From contig CAVWRA010000012.1 in NCBI GenBank assembly GCA_963757265.1, forward strand, positions 1-64,000: a stretch of 64,000 nucleotides of DNA, given 5' to 3'. Each line of letters starts with the position of its first letter. The stretch's first letter is position 1. Of this stretch, positions 18,112 to 27,552 are shown piece by piece. Both the position numbers and the translations under genes were made by a program. Below the pieces are notes generated by a model. The model ran no database searches. It worked only from the letters and a program-made list of their open reading frames with translations, and had not been told where the DNA came from. Source of the stretch: CAIVVT01 sp963757265. Its GTDB lineage: Bacteria > Acidobacteriota > Terriglobia > Bryobacterales > Bryobacteraceae.

Positions 18112-19472
18112 CCTCTGACGGTGCCGGTCCTAGACCGGCCCGGTTGCGTCGTGTACTGGGCCTGCATGACCTGATCCTCTACGGCATCGTTGTGATCATG
18201 CCGATCGCCCCGATCCCGCTGTTCGGGATCGCCCAGAAGCTCTCCAACGGGCATGCCGTAACCACCATTTTGATCGCGATGTTTGCGATGCTCCTGACAG
18301 CGCTGAGCTATGGGCGCATGGCCGTCCTCTACCCGGTGGCGGGCTCTGCCTACACCTACGTCGGACGCGGCCTCAATGCGCACCTCGGCTTTCTGGCCGG
18401 CTGGGCCATGTTCCTGGACTACCTGATCATTCCGCTGCTATGTACGATTTACGGCTCGTTAACGGTGCAACGCCTGCTCCCCGGCGTGCCATATGCCGCG
18501 TTGGCCTTCTGCTTCGCGGGAGGGATGACCGCCTTGAACCTGCGCGGCATCAGATCCACCGCGCGGGCCAATATCGTGCTGCTCTTCGTCATGTGCGCGG
18601 TGGTCGGGGTGTTCCTCGTAATGGCGATCCGCTTGCTGTTCCACACCGCCGGCTGGAGCGGCGTATTCTCGATCCAGCCGTTCTATGATCCCGCAACCTT
18701 CCGCTGGCCTTCGATCCTCACCGGCTCGTCGCTGGCCGCGCTGACTTACATCGGCTTTGACGGGGTTACCACGCTCGCGGAAGAGGTGAAGAATCCACGG
18801 CGCAATGTACTGCTGGCGGCGATCTTGGTTTGCGTCATCACCGGCCTGTTTGGCGGCCTGCAGGTCTATGTAGGCCAACTCGTATGGCCCGACTACCATA
18901 CCTTCCCCTCGCTGGAAACCGCATACATGGACATCAGCCGCAAGGTTGGCGGAGCACTGATGTTTCAGGCCATGGCGGTGGTTCTTCTGCTGGCCAACTT
19001 CGGCAGTGGTCTGGGCGGCCAGGTGGGCGCTGCCCGGCTGCTGTTTGGCATGGGGCGCGACAATGTGCTGCCGGCCCGCTGGTTCGCTCATATCAATCCG
19101 GCAAGCTCCAATCCCACTTACAACCTCTGGTTGATTGGAGCTGTCGCTTTCGCGGGCGCTCTGGTATTCGACTACGAGCGGGCGGCTGAGACTCTGAATT
19201 TCGGAGCCTTCCTGGCTTTCATGGGAGTCAACCTAGCCGCGCTCCGGCAGTTTTTTTTCCTAAAGCCCCCGGGACAGCGCCGCCTCTGGGAGGCGATCCT
19301 CCCCGCCGCCGGGTTCCTCTTCTGCTTGATCATCTGGCTCGGCCTCGGCACGCCGGCCAAGGTCATTGGCGGTTGCTGGTTGATGGCTGGGATTATCTAC
19401 TGTGGCATCCGGACGCGCGGATTCCGAATCCCGCCGCCTGCGATTCGATTCGAGTCGGAGCAGGACGATTAA
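18102..19472 (+). CDS. APC-superfamily amino acid/amine permease
   Basis: 456 residues with about 12 hydrophobic segments. The first helix region reads LHDLILYGIVVIMPIAPIPL, followed by YPVAGSAYTYVGRGLN and FDGVTTLAEEVKNPRRN. These are typical of APC permeases that carry amino acids or amines across the inner membrane. The start is GTG 18102 or GTG 18108. The latter overlaps the stop of the aminotransferase gene as GTGA, favouring coupled translation. Its last codons lie in the right copy of the 47-bp repeat (19440-19486), so the repeat supplies the C-terminus. As the only transporter in the cassette it probably imports the substrate of the aminotransferase or TPP enzyme. Confidence 0.8.
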   Translation: MPVTSDGAGPRPARLRRVLGLHDLILYGIVVIMPIAPIPLFGIAQKLSNGHAVTTILIAMFAMLLTALSYGRMAVLYPVAGSAYTYVGRGLNAHLGFLAGWAMFLDYLIIPLLCTIYGSLTVQRLLPGVPYAALAFCFAGGMTALNLRGIRSTARANIVLLFVMCAVVGVFLVMAIRLLFHTAGWSGVFSIQPFYDPATFRWPSILTGSSLAALTYIGFDGVTTLAEEVKNPRRNVLLAAILVCVITGLFGGLQVYVGQLVWPDYHTFPSLETAYMDISRKVGGALMFQAMAVVLLLANFGSGLGGQVGAARLLFGMGRDNVLPARWFAHINPASSNPTYNLWLIGAVAFAGALVFDYERAAETLNFGAFLAFMGVNLAALRQFFFLKPPGQRRLWEAILPAAGFLFCLIIWLGLGTPAKVIGGCWLMAGIIYCGIRTRGFRIPPPAIRFESEQDD

Positions 19473-19486
19473 GTGCAGGGGATATC
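19440..19486 (+). repeat. 47-bp direct repeat, right copy
   Basis: Partner of 10996-11042, 42 of 47 identical and in the same orientation. It covers the last codons and stop of the APC permease gene. Sequence on either side of the two copies does not match, so the similarity is limited to this block. Confidence 0.65.
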
Positions 19487-19701
19487 GTTGATATTCCCCC
19501 GTCCGTCCTGACCTCGCGTCGGCCATACGTCTCCCTTCGCCCGAGGCGCGGTCTTCGCGCTCCCGGCTGATGTGTATTCTCAGTCGCAAACGCGGGCCTG
19601 CGCAAGCACCCGCCTGCGGCCGAAGCCCGCGGCGCGCGACGCAATGGAAACCCGGTGCCGGCCGCGGAGGACGCGGGCGGGCGGCGGGAGGCCGATAGCG
19701 C

Positions 19702-22700
19702 TTACTGGGCCGGGTTCCTGATGCCGGCCAGCTGAACCTGGGCCTCCAGGTGATTCACGTTCAGGTTGACGGCTTCCTGCATCTGGGCCAGGGCTTCCTG
19801 ACGCTGGCCCGTGCCAAGGTAGCCCAGGCCAAGCACGTAATGGCCCTGGGCGAGACGGTCGGCCTCGGTTTCCCGCTCGCCGAACTTGGCAAAGAAGTCG
19901 GGCCGGCCGCCGGGTGCGGCATGCAGGGCCTCCTCGCCCGAAGCGACGAGAGCGGCGAAGATCCGGTCGGCCGCGGGCCCGCGTCCGAGCTTGCGCAGGG
20001 CCTGGGCGCGGTAGTACTGAATCTCGGGCCGGAACTCCTCGGCGATGTAGCTGGGGCGGTACTTCGGGGAGGGCGGCGCGGCGGCCTTCTCGAGGAAGGC
20101 GCGGGCGTTGCCCGAGTCGCTCAACGCTTCGTAGGCGGTGGCGATGAAGTAGTAGACGACGGGCGCCCGGCCGCCGTCCACGGGCCGTCCTTCGGAGAAG
20201 TTGTCGGGGTACTCCAGGGCGGCCTGGTAGCGTTTCAGCGCTTCCCTGTAGTTCCCGGCGCGAGCCGATTCGTGACCGCTGAGCAGCATTGCGCTCTGGT
20301 AGGAGGAGTGCGCGGGGTACTGGCGTCCGCCCTCCCAGATGGTGTAGTGATGGCCGTTCAGCAGCAGAGCGAGGGCTTTGTCGTATTGGCCCAGCTGGAC
20401 GTAGAGCCGGATCTCGCGCGTGAGGGCATCGTCGCGCTCGAGCACGGCCTGCTGATGCTGGAGCAGCGCCTGCAGCCGCTGGGCGGGAGGAACGAGGGCG
20501 CGCTCGGAGAACTCGTCCAGCTCGGCCATGAACTTGGGGAGCGGATCGAGGGCGACTGCGGTCTGCAGCGAGCGGACGGCTTTGGGATAGTCCTGCTCGG
20601 TCCAGGCGTAGGCGTCGGCGAGGTTGCGGTGCACCATGGGGAATTTGGGGTCAAGGTCGCGGGCCAGTTCCCAGGCCTTGATGGCCTCGCGCGGCTGGCG
20701 GTCATCCAACAGGTCGCCGAGGTAGAAGGGAGCGCGGGCGTCCTTGGGGTTGCGCTCCATGGCGCGCCGGAGGACGGCGATCGATTCGACGCGGAAGGGG
20801 AAGCAGTAGTCGGCGGGCATGCGGCGGGCCAGGTCGTAGCAGCGCGCGGCCTCCTGATCGTGGCCCGCTTTCTCGTGCATGGACGCGAGCCAGTAGTACA
20901 CCATGGGGTGGACGCGCATCTTGTCCGGATAGGCGGAAACAAGCTCGTTCAGGGCCGCGATGCCCTCGTCCCACAGGCCCGCGCCGGCCAGGTTCACCGC
21001 CATCTCGAGGTACGGCTGAACGTCGTCGTTCCACTGTCCCGGGGACAGGAAAATGGGGCGCTTCTGCTCGTGCATGAGGCTCAGCTCGCGCTGCGCCCAG
21101 ACATCCAGCGGGTCGACGGCCAGGGCGGCGGCTGAAACGGCGCCGGCGTCCTTCTCCCGTCCGAGCTTGCGCAGAATGGAGGCCTTCAGGTTCAGCGCCT
21201 TGGCGTTGGACGTGTTGGCCGCAAGCGAGCGGTCGAGGAAATCGAGGGCGTGGGCGTAGTCGTGCTTCATGCACGCCAGTTCGGCCAGGCCGTAGTAGCT
21301 GGGCGCGGCCCAGGCGAAGCTCCAGGTGGCGTCGAACAGAGTCTTGTAGGCGGCATCGAACTCGCCGCGGGCCTTCTGGGCGAGACCGAGGTAGTAGAGC
21401 GGCTCGCCGTCCTTCGGCCGCGTGTAGTTGGAGGTCACACGCGCCGCCGCGGCGGAGAGCCTCTGTTCCGCCTCCTCGAACATGCCGCGCTTGTAGAAGA
21501 GGATGCCGAGCTCGGTGTTGGCTCTGTCATCGCCCGGGTCGCGCTTGAGCACCGCGTCGAACCATGGATAGGGCTCGGCCGCCGGGTTGAAGAACTGCTG
21601 CAGGCGCAAGCCGGTGAGATAGGTCTGCTCATTGGTCGCAATGCTGGCCGGATCGGCCGGGGGCAGGGTGGGCTTGGGCAAGGGCAGGTTCTTGCGCTGA
21701 TAGGGCTGGTAGGAGATCAACTCCTCCGAACCGTCCAGGAGACGGACCTTCAGCTCCTTTTCCTGCGTCCCCTGGGGCAATGGCACCTGGGCCAGAAAAG
21801 GCGTGGCGGGGTCAATCGAGATCGTCTTCTCGAACAGCACCTTGCCGGAGGCCTCGAGCAGCACTTTGGCGGCGCGGTGCGCCGAGGTCGTGTACAGGCC
21901 GATCGAGGCGGCGCCGCCGGGCGTCACTGCGAGGCTGACGGCGGCCTGGAGGTTGGCGTTCCTGACGATGCCGATCTTCTGGAAGGGATACCAGAACTGC
22001 TTGACCGTCTTGACTTCCGAGGGCTGGATCCAGCTGTAGTCGGGCTCGTTGTCCGAGTACGAGCCGGCCATCAGCTCCATCACGGGGCCGTCGGCCGGTT
22101 CGGTGAGCAGCTTGTCCCACATCTGGCCCTCTTCGCCGGCGCCCCAGGTCCAGAACTTCTTGCCGGGGGAGACGTGATGGTCGGCGAAGTAAAGCACGCC
22201 GGCCTGTTTCGCGTGGTCGTAGCCGCCGAACCAGTCCTCGATGCAGTCGTAGGCGAAGATCGAGTTCATTTCGATGTGGGTCTTCCACAGCGAGACGTCC
22301 TCGCCCGTGAAGTCGATGCCCTGGTAGTGCCCGTCGGCGATGGGCCAGCGGATGAAATCCGTCTTCGCGTGGTAGGTCCCGACCTCGGTGCTGGGCGGAA
22401 ACAGGATGCGGTAATCCTGGCTTGCAGGGACGCCGAAGTTGGCGAAGTAGAGGAAGCTGTTCGCCGCCGCGGACTCGTTCATCAGCTTGAAGGTGCCCTC
22501 GAGGTAGGACGTGTCGGGGTGCAGCGTGAGGCCGATGAGCCAGCGCATGCGATGGTTGATCTCCAGCTCGCCGACCCAGATGGTGGCGCTGCCATCGGCG
22601 TTCTTTTCAAGCTTGTACTGCACCGGCAGGTAGACCGACGGCCGATGGTGGTGCGGCACGTTCCACTCGATGCCGCCGTCCAGCCATGCGCCCAGCATCC

Positions 22701-23097
22701 CGACCAGGCCCGGCTTCACCGCACTGGCGCTGTAGAGAAACTTGTAGTTGTCGGTCTTGTCCAGGGCGTAGAAGACGCGGCCGCCAATCTCCGGCAGGAC
22801 GCCGATTTTGACATATCGATTTTCCAGATAGAGCATCTTGTGGCTCTGGTTCTTGCGGACGTAAGTCAGCTTGTCCTGGACCGGATAGGGGTAGAAGTGC
22901 CCCTGCGCGCCCTGGTAGGCCCGGCCGTGGTAGAACATCGGAGTCGTGAGGGGCTCTCCGATCAGGTAGGTGGGCAGCGTGACCTGCTCTTCCCAGACCT
23001 TGACGGGAATCTGCTGCGCGCGGAGTCCCGAGCCGAAGACTGCGACCACCGACAGCGTGAAGAGAAGAAGTCTCGAAACCTGGAATCTATTAAACAT
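19702..23097 (-). CDS. Secreted DUF5107 / TPR-repeat protein
   Basis: 1131 residues. The start ATG 23097 has GGAG six bases upstream and opens a signal peptide (VSRLLLFTLSVVAVFGSGLRAQ). Residues ~30-470 form a DUF5107-type beta domain (LENRYVKIGVLPEIGGRVFYALDK, GIEWNVPHHHRPS, WGAGEEGQMWDKLLT), which resembles galactose-mutarotase folds that bind carbohydrate. From ~530 to the end are many TPR-type helical pairs (for example ALNLKASILRKLGREKDAGA and YKRGMFEEAEQRLSAAAARV). A longer in-frame start at 23109 is possible. It follows the TonB receptor gene by about 200 bp on the same strand, so a shared role in taking up or processing a carbohydrate is likely. A long plus-strand frame opposite it is a shadow. 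Confidence 0.8.
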   Translation of the reverse strand: MFNRFQVSRLLLFTLSVVAVFGSGLRAQQIPVKVWEEQVTLPTYLIGEPLTTPMFYHGRAYQGAQGHFYPYPVQDKLTYVRKNQSHKMLYLENRYVKIGVLPEIGGRVFYALDKTDNYKFLYSASAVKPGLVGMLGAWLDGGIEWNVPHHHRPSVYLPVQYKLEKNADGSATIWVGELEINHRMRWLIGLTLHPDTSYLEGTFKLMNESAAANSFLYFANFGVPASQDYRILFPPSTEVGTYHAKTDFIRWPIADGHYQGIDFTGEDVSLWKTHIEMNSIFAYDCIEDWFGGYDHAKQAGVLYFADHHVSPGKKFWTWGAGEEGQMWDKLLTEPADGPVMELMAGSYSDNEPDYSWIQPSEVKTVKQFWYPFQKIGIVRNANLQAAVSLAVTPGGAASIGLYTTSAHRAAKVLLEASGKVLFEKTISIDPATPFLAQVPLPQGTQEKELKVRLLDGSEELISYQPYQRKNLPLPKPTLPPADPASIATNEQTYLTGLRLQQFFNPAAEPYPWFDAVLKRDPGDDRANTELGILFYKRGMFEEAEQRLSAAAARVTSNYTRPKDGEPLYYLGLAQKARGEFDAAYKTLFDATWSFAWAAPSYYGLAELACMKHDYAHALDFLDRSLAANTSNAKALNLKASILRKLGREKDAGAVSAAALAVDPLDVWAQRELSLMHEQKRPIFLSPGQWNDDVQPYLEMAVNLAGAGLWDEGIAALNELVSAYPDKMRVHPMVYYWLASMHEKAGHDQEAARCYDLARRMPADYCFPFRVESIAVLRRAMERNPKDARAPFYLGDLLDDRQPREAIKAWELARDLDPKFPMVHRNLADAYAWTEQDYPKAVRSLQTAVALDPLPKFMAELDEFSERALVPPAQRLQALLQHQQAVLERDDALTREIRLYVQLGQYDKALALLLNGHHYTIWEGGRQYPAHSSYQSAMLLSGHESARAGNYREALKRYQAALEYPDNFSEGRPVDGGRAPVVYYFIATAYEALSDSGNARAFLEKAAAPPSPKYRPSYIAEEFRPEIQYYRAQALRKLGRGPAADRIFAALVASGEEALHAAPGGRPDFFAKFGERETEADRLAQGHYVLGLGYLGTGQRQEALAQMQEAVNLNVNHLEAQVQLAGIRNPAQ

Positions 23098-23293
23098 GAT
23101 GGGCTCCATGAATGCTGCAATTGCCCGGGCGTGCGGCCCCCGGGCCTCGTCGGATCGAATTCGCGCCGCGGCAGGACAGGTCCCGGCGTTCCAATTCGCG
23201 TGATGCGGGCACACCCACCCCGCAAATCTCCCTCGCGTGGAGAGGGCGGCGGAGAACCGCCGCCCTCTTATTCCAGTGTCGCGTATCGGCCGG

Positions 23294-26200
23294 CTAGAAT
23301 AGTAACTTCAAGCCGAACTCAAGCTGACGGCCTGCCACGCTGGTCGGGCTGGGAAGTCCGCCGCCATTCCCCGCCTGGCCGAAGATACCACCAGGGGCGC
23401 CCTGATAAAGCGCCTGGCCGAATCCCGGACCGATATTCACAGACGGATCGCTACGGTTTAGGTTGTTGAGTGTGTTGTAAACGTTCATGCGCATCTCGAG
23501 GCGGAACTTCTCTGTGATCCTGAAGAACTTCGAGATGGTCGAATCGAGGTTCAGGAAGTGCGGGCCATTCAGGCAGTCGAAGGTGTAAGGATTGGTCCGA
23601 GGCGTAAAGGCAACGTTGGACGGGATCGACTGAAACACCGAGATGTTGAACCAGCCGGATGGCGTGGGGTTGGCGACACACGGGCTTTGGCCGTTCCAAA
23701 TCATGTTGCCACCCTGCGGGTTGTTCAACTCGCCGCTACCGCCGTTAAACGTCACGTAGTCGCCCGACATCATAGTCAGTAGCCCCGTGATTTTCCAGCC
23801 GCCGATCACGGCGTCGCCCACCCGGTTGATGTTGCTCAGATAGGTCCGGCCTTTGCCGAACGGAAGTTCGTATGTGCCAGCGGCATTGAACCGGTGGTGC
23901 GGCTGGTCGCTGTCCAGCCATTGAAACTCGTTGGCGTATTCGGCGTAATCGGTGAGACTATTCCACGCCTGCCTCTCGCGGATGTAGACGTACGTGATAA
24001 GGAAGTTGTAGCCCTTGCTGAACACCTTTTGGGCCTTCAGCTCCAGCGAATTGTATCGCTCCGGGGCGCAGCATCCTCCCATTGAAACCAGCGCCCCATA
24101 CTGCGGGTACGGGACCAGCAGTTGGGAAAGAGTAACGTCCGGCTGGTTCCACAGAGGACCAGGAACCAGTGTGTTGCTCAGATAGTGGTAGAAGGGGTTT
24201 GTGACAGTCGTAGTCAGGGCGCTCTCGTTTGCCGTCAGGTACTGAGGATTGGGTTGGTTCAGCGCCTGCGAGTACCACTTGTCCCCGATATTCAAGAAAT
24301 ACGTCGCAGAGACGACATACTGGCCGCGGAATTCGTGCTGGAGATTGATATTGAAGCGTTGGTTGTAGGCTTTCGTCAAGTTCTTCGGGTAAAATTCGAG
24401 CGATTCCCCGCCGGTGCCGAGCTGCGGTCCCGAAGCCCTGCCGAGAAGAGGGGCGAGCGGGTTGCTGGCGGCTGGAAATGGGTCCGCGAAGTACTCTTGG
24501 GGGACGCCTTGCAGGGGATTCAGCGTATACTGAGTGCCAAACACTCCGTAGTACGGCGGACCGATAGCATTCACGTCGCCCTGCCCCGCGATGCCATTCA
24601 GGTACATCCCTGCGTAGGGGGTCATGTATATGGAATAGCCCGCACGGAGTGCCGTTCTGTCGTTGACCCGGTATGCGATGCCGATACGCGGCTGAAGCGC
24701 AAGTTTCTGCGGGTTCCACATGCCCCCATGATTGGACTGACCCACGAACCACCATTGCCCGTTCCACTGGTAATAGTTGTTGCCTACGATGTTGAGAGCG
24801 GCGGCCGGCATGGCGGGCGCGTCCCCTCCGCCGTAAGCGGGGTTGGGAGCGGACAGATCGAGGCCCCCTAGGATGTGAGCCGCATCGTGGTAAGCGGTCT
24901 CGTATTCGTCGCGCAGGCCGAGATTGAGGGTAATCTTACGGCTCAGTTTCCAGTCATCCTGGAAGTACATGCCATAAAACTCGGTTATCGGAATCTCGGC
25001 CGCCCCGCCGGTCATAAACGAACTATTGTCGAGCCCGCCGAGCAGGAATGTGGCGTATCCGTCGCCGGACGTGTTCGCCGACGCCCCATTGACGTAGGAT
25101 TGCGCCGTGAGGGCCGTGTTGAAATTGAAAGTTGGCAGGGGGTAGAACGCGTTCGAGTTCTTTTCGCGCCGGACTTCGATGCCTGTTTTCAGGTAATGCG
25201 CACCGGCCTGATGGGAGATCTTCGCGTCCCAGGCCTGGGCACCCAGGCCCTGATTCCAGAAGTACCCATATTCGCCGCCGCCGAATGCGACGCCGTTGCC
25301 GATATTGACCTGCGGCGTGTAAATCGGAAGGCCGGTCTCGTTATTCAGGTAGGTCTGAAACCAATTGTTGTTGGGCCAAAACGTAGAATAAATCGTCGGG
25401 GGGTTTACCGGCGGACTCAGAGAGTCCTGGACGGTGTGGTAGTCGCCGTGGAAACTCACGACGGTGCGTGCGCTGACCGTCCAGACCACATCGCCGCCCA
25501 CCGACCAGCCGGCTCGCAGGGTCCCGCTCACCGGAAAGAGCGGGGAACTCGTGGGATTGCCTATCTCGTTGTTCGTGTAATACTTGGCGAAGCGGCCGAA
25601 GACCTTCCACTTGTCGCCGATGTTGTAATCCGCGCGCTCGGAGTAATCGTAATACTGGAACGAATTGGGTATATCGGTGGAGAAATTATTTGTGTGGGTG
25701 ATGCCGATGCCGGGATTGTTGGCCTTCCAGATCTGCGCCATCATCGCCTTTGTGTCGGGGTCCATGCGGCTGCCTGGAATCACATTATTTGCGAAGGGCA
25801 CCCTGGTGGGTTGGCCGGTGACCGGATCGGTCACGGAGGGGATGGCTGGGTCGTAGATCGTGCGTATGCCAGTGTTCCCGCCGCCGAGGTCGTAGTACGA
25901 CTGCGAGAAATCACCGTTCCTTTCCAGGTCAGTCGGGGTCGTGTCTGCAATTAACCTACTTGGAGAAGCGACGTCCCAACGTTCCAGCGAGAAGAAATTA
26001 AACAGTTTGTTCTTGAGGATCGGGTTGCCGAGCGTTCCACCGTACATGTTCTGGCGCGTGGAAGTCAATGTGTTGGTGGTCCGGTCGAATTCGGCGCTAG
26101 CCCAGGGGTAGCGGCCCAGGTAGAAGCCGCTGCCGTGCCACTCGTTGGTTCCCGACTTGGTCGTCATCGTGATCGCGCCGCCGCTGCTATGGCCGGTTTC

Positions 26201-26881
26201 GGCGTCCACGCTGTTTGTGGAAACGACAATTTCCTGTACCTCGTCCATGTTCGGGAGGACGGTGGTCTTGTAGCCGGTGCCGATCGGGCTGCCATCGACC
26301 CGCAGTTCGTTGCTCATGTTCGTGCCGCCGCCCAGGTCGACGCTATTGGCGGACCAGGAGTTGTAGGGATCTATCTCGCCGCGCGTGTTGAACGCGGAGG
26401 GCGCGATCAGACTCAGCTTGAACGTGTTGCGGTCGAGACGAGGCACTTCCGCCACCATGGTCGAATCGAGCGTGATGTCCCTGTTGGCGGAGTTGAATTC
26501 CACCGCCCCGGGCGTTTCCGTGACGGTGACGGTCGTTTGAACGGAGCCGGTTTTCAAGCCCACATTCACGGTGACGTCGCCGCCGGTCTGAACCACGACG
26601 TTCTCCTGGACGAATTTGCTGAACCCGGCCATTTCGACCGTGACGGAATAGTTCCCCGGATCGACGTCGTCGAATACATACAGGCCTGTACCACCCGTTT
26701 TCTGGACCACCTTCCATTGGGTGTTGACGTTGAGCAAGGTGACCGTCGCGTTGACGACGACCGCTTTACTTTCATCGGTTACGATGCCCTCGACTCGGCC
26801 ACGAGTGGTTTGCGCCTGCGCAATTGGCACCACTGCCAGCAGCACCAGCGCGAATACGATGAAGAAGCGAACTTCTTTCAT
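23294..26881 (-). CDS. Oar-type TonB-dependent outer-membrane receptor with carboxypeptidase-regulatory-like N-domain
   Basis: 1195 residues from ATG 26881, with GGAGG about 14 bases upstream and a signal peptide (VRFFIVFALVLLAVVPIAQAQ). Residues ~25-110 are a carboxypeptidase-regulatory-like beta-sandwich (GRVEGIVTDESKAVVVNATV, GNYSVTVEMAGFSKF). A plug domain follows (EVPRLDRNTFKLSLIAPS), then a long beta-barrel ending in LEFGLKLLF with the terminal aromatic typical of outer-membrane proteins. Acidobacteria carry large sets of such Oar/SusC-like receptors for sugar polymers or peptides. It is divergent from a membrane-anchored regulator and upstream of the DUF5107 protein. A cluster of predicted aromatic turns (YYQWNGQWWFVG) is in the barrel. 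The ligand is unknown. Confidence 0.88.
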   Translation of the reverse strand: MKEVRFFIVFALVLLAVVPIAQAQTTRGRVEGIVTDESKAVVVNATVTLLNVNTQWKVVQKTGGTGLYVFDDVDPGNYSVTVEMAGFSKFVQENVVVQTGGDVTVNVGLKTGSVQTTVTVTETPGAVEFNSANRDITLDSTMVAEVPRLDRNTFKLSLIAPSAFNTRGEIDPYNSWSANSVDLGGGTNMSNELRVDGSPIGTGYKTTVLPNMDEVQEIVVSTNSVDAETGHSSGGAITMTTKSGTNEWHGSGFYLGRYPWASAEFDRTTNTLTSTRQNMYGGTLGNPILKNKLFNFFSLERWDVASPSRLIADTTPTDLERNGDFSQSYYDLGGGNTGIRTIYDPAIPSVTDPVTGQPTRVPFANNVIPGSRMDPDTKAMMAQIWKANNPGIGITHTNNFSTDIPNSFQYYDYSERADYNIGDKWKVFGRFAKYYTNNEIGNPTSSPLFPVSGTLRAGWSVGGDVVWTVSARTVVSFHGDYHTVQDSLSPPVNPPTIYSTFWPNNNWFQTYLNNETGLPIYTPQVNIGNGVAFGGGEYGYFWNQGLGAQAWDAKISHQAGAHYLKTGIEVRREKNSNAFYPLPTFNFNTALTAQSYVNGASANTSGDGYATFLLGGLDNSSFMTGGAAEIPITEFYGMYFQDDWKLSRKITLNLGLRDEYETAYHDAAHILGGLDLSAPNPAYGGGDAPAMPAAALNIVGNNYYQWNGQWWFVGQSNHGGMWNPQKLALQPRIGIAYRVNDRTALRAGYSIYMTPYAGMYLNGIAGQGDVNAIGPPYYGVFGTQYTLNPLQGVPQEYFADPFPAASNPLAPLLGRASGPQLGTGGESLEFYPKNLTKAYNQRFNINLQHEFRGQYVVSATYFLNIGDKWYSQALNQPNPQYLTANESALTTTVTNPFYHYLSNTLVPGPLWNQPDVTLSQLLVPYPQYGALVSMGGCCAPERYNSLELKAQKVFSKGYNFLITYVYIRERQAWNSLTDYAEYANEFQWLDSDQPHHRFNAAGTYELPFGKGRTYLSNINRVGDAVIGGWKITGLLTMMSGDYVTFNGGSGELNNPQGGNMIWNGQSPCVANPTPSGWFNISVFQSIPSNVAFTPRTNPYTFDCLNGPHFLNLDSTISKFFRITEKFRLEMRMNVYNTLNNLNRSDPSVNIGPGFGQALYQGAPGGIFGQAGNGGGLPSPTSVAGRQLEFGLKLLF

Positions 26882-27552
26882 GATGTTGTTGATGACCTCC
26901 TGAAGCCGGGGACCCCCGTCCCTGCCTCTTTCCGGACATTCTCGACCTACACCGTCCGGCGGGCCGGACGCGCCTGGTGCCCCTGACATGGAACCATCGC
27001 GCCGCCGCGCGCTCGGATGCGTATTCCCGGGCGCTCCGCCTCCTGAACCGATGTCGCTGACTCACCCCTTGGCGGAGCCCGGTTTCCTGCCGGCTATTCG
27101 TTCCCTCGAATCCGAAACACTGCAACCTGAACCCGGCCGGCCGGAAATTCGGCATTACATTCTCGGGAGCCTCTCGCGACCCGGCCGCCGATGCGGGCCC
27201 GGGCCCCCACCGGACAACAATACCCCTTCCATGCGGCATACACGCCGCACCTCCGGCGCCGAGGCAAGCCCGACGCTGTTAGTTGGAATCATATCCTCTT
27301 CTTCCCGGCGTGAATACGCTATCGCGGTTATTGCGTGTGTTATCCACTCCGCCGGGGCGCGCCCGCCCATGCTCCCGCCGGCAGACTTCCCGGTCTTCTT
27401 CCCCCAAGTGCAAGCCAACAGGTCAATTTTTCAATGACTTGGCCGCTTCTCCGCTCCCCAGTTGAATCAGCACGCGATTGTCAGGTTACGCGCAATAATC
27501 GGGCTCATAACCGTTAATTCTGGGATAAAATGTTGCAGTCGGCCGGTTCATC
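26882..27552. other. Divergent control region between receptor and regulator, no gene seen
   Basis: About 670 bp. The plus-strand side has a -10-like TAAAAT at 27526-27531, about 21 bp before the regulator ATG at 27553. The minus-strand side carries the receptor's ribosome site GGAGG at 26896-26900. Short frames inside have no motif. A binding site for the regulator would be expected here but is not evident by eye. Confidence 0.4.

Noticed and set aside
21250..23469. A 739-codon open frame on the plus strand
   Set aside because: It lies opposite the DUF5107/TPR gene, which has a signal peptide, family motifs and a ribosome site. The plus frame is a GC-bias shadow with no motif.
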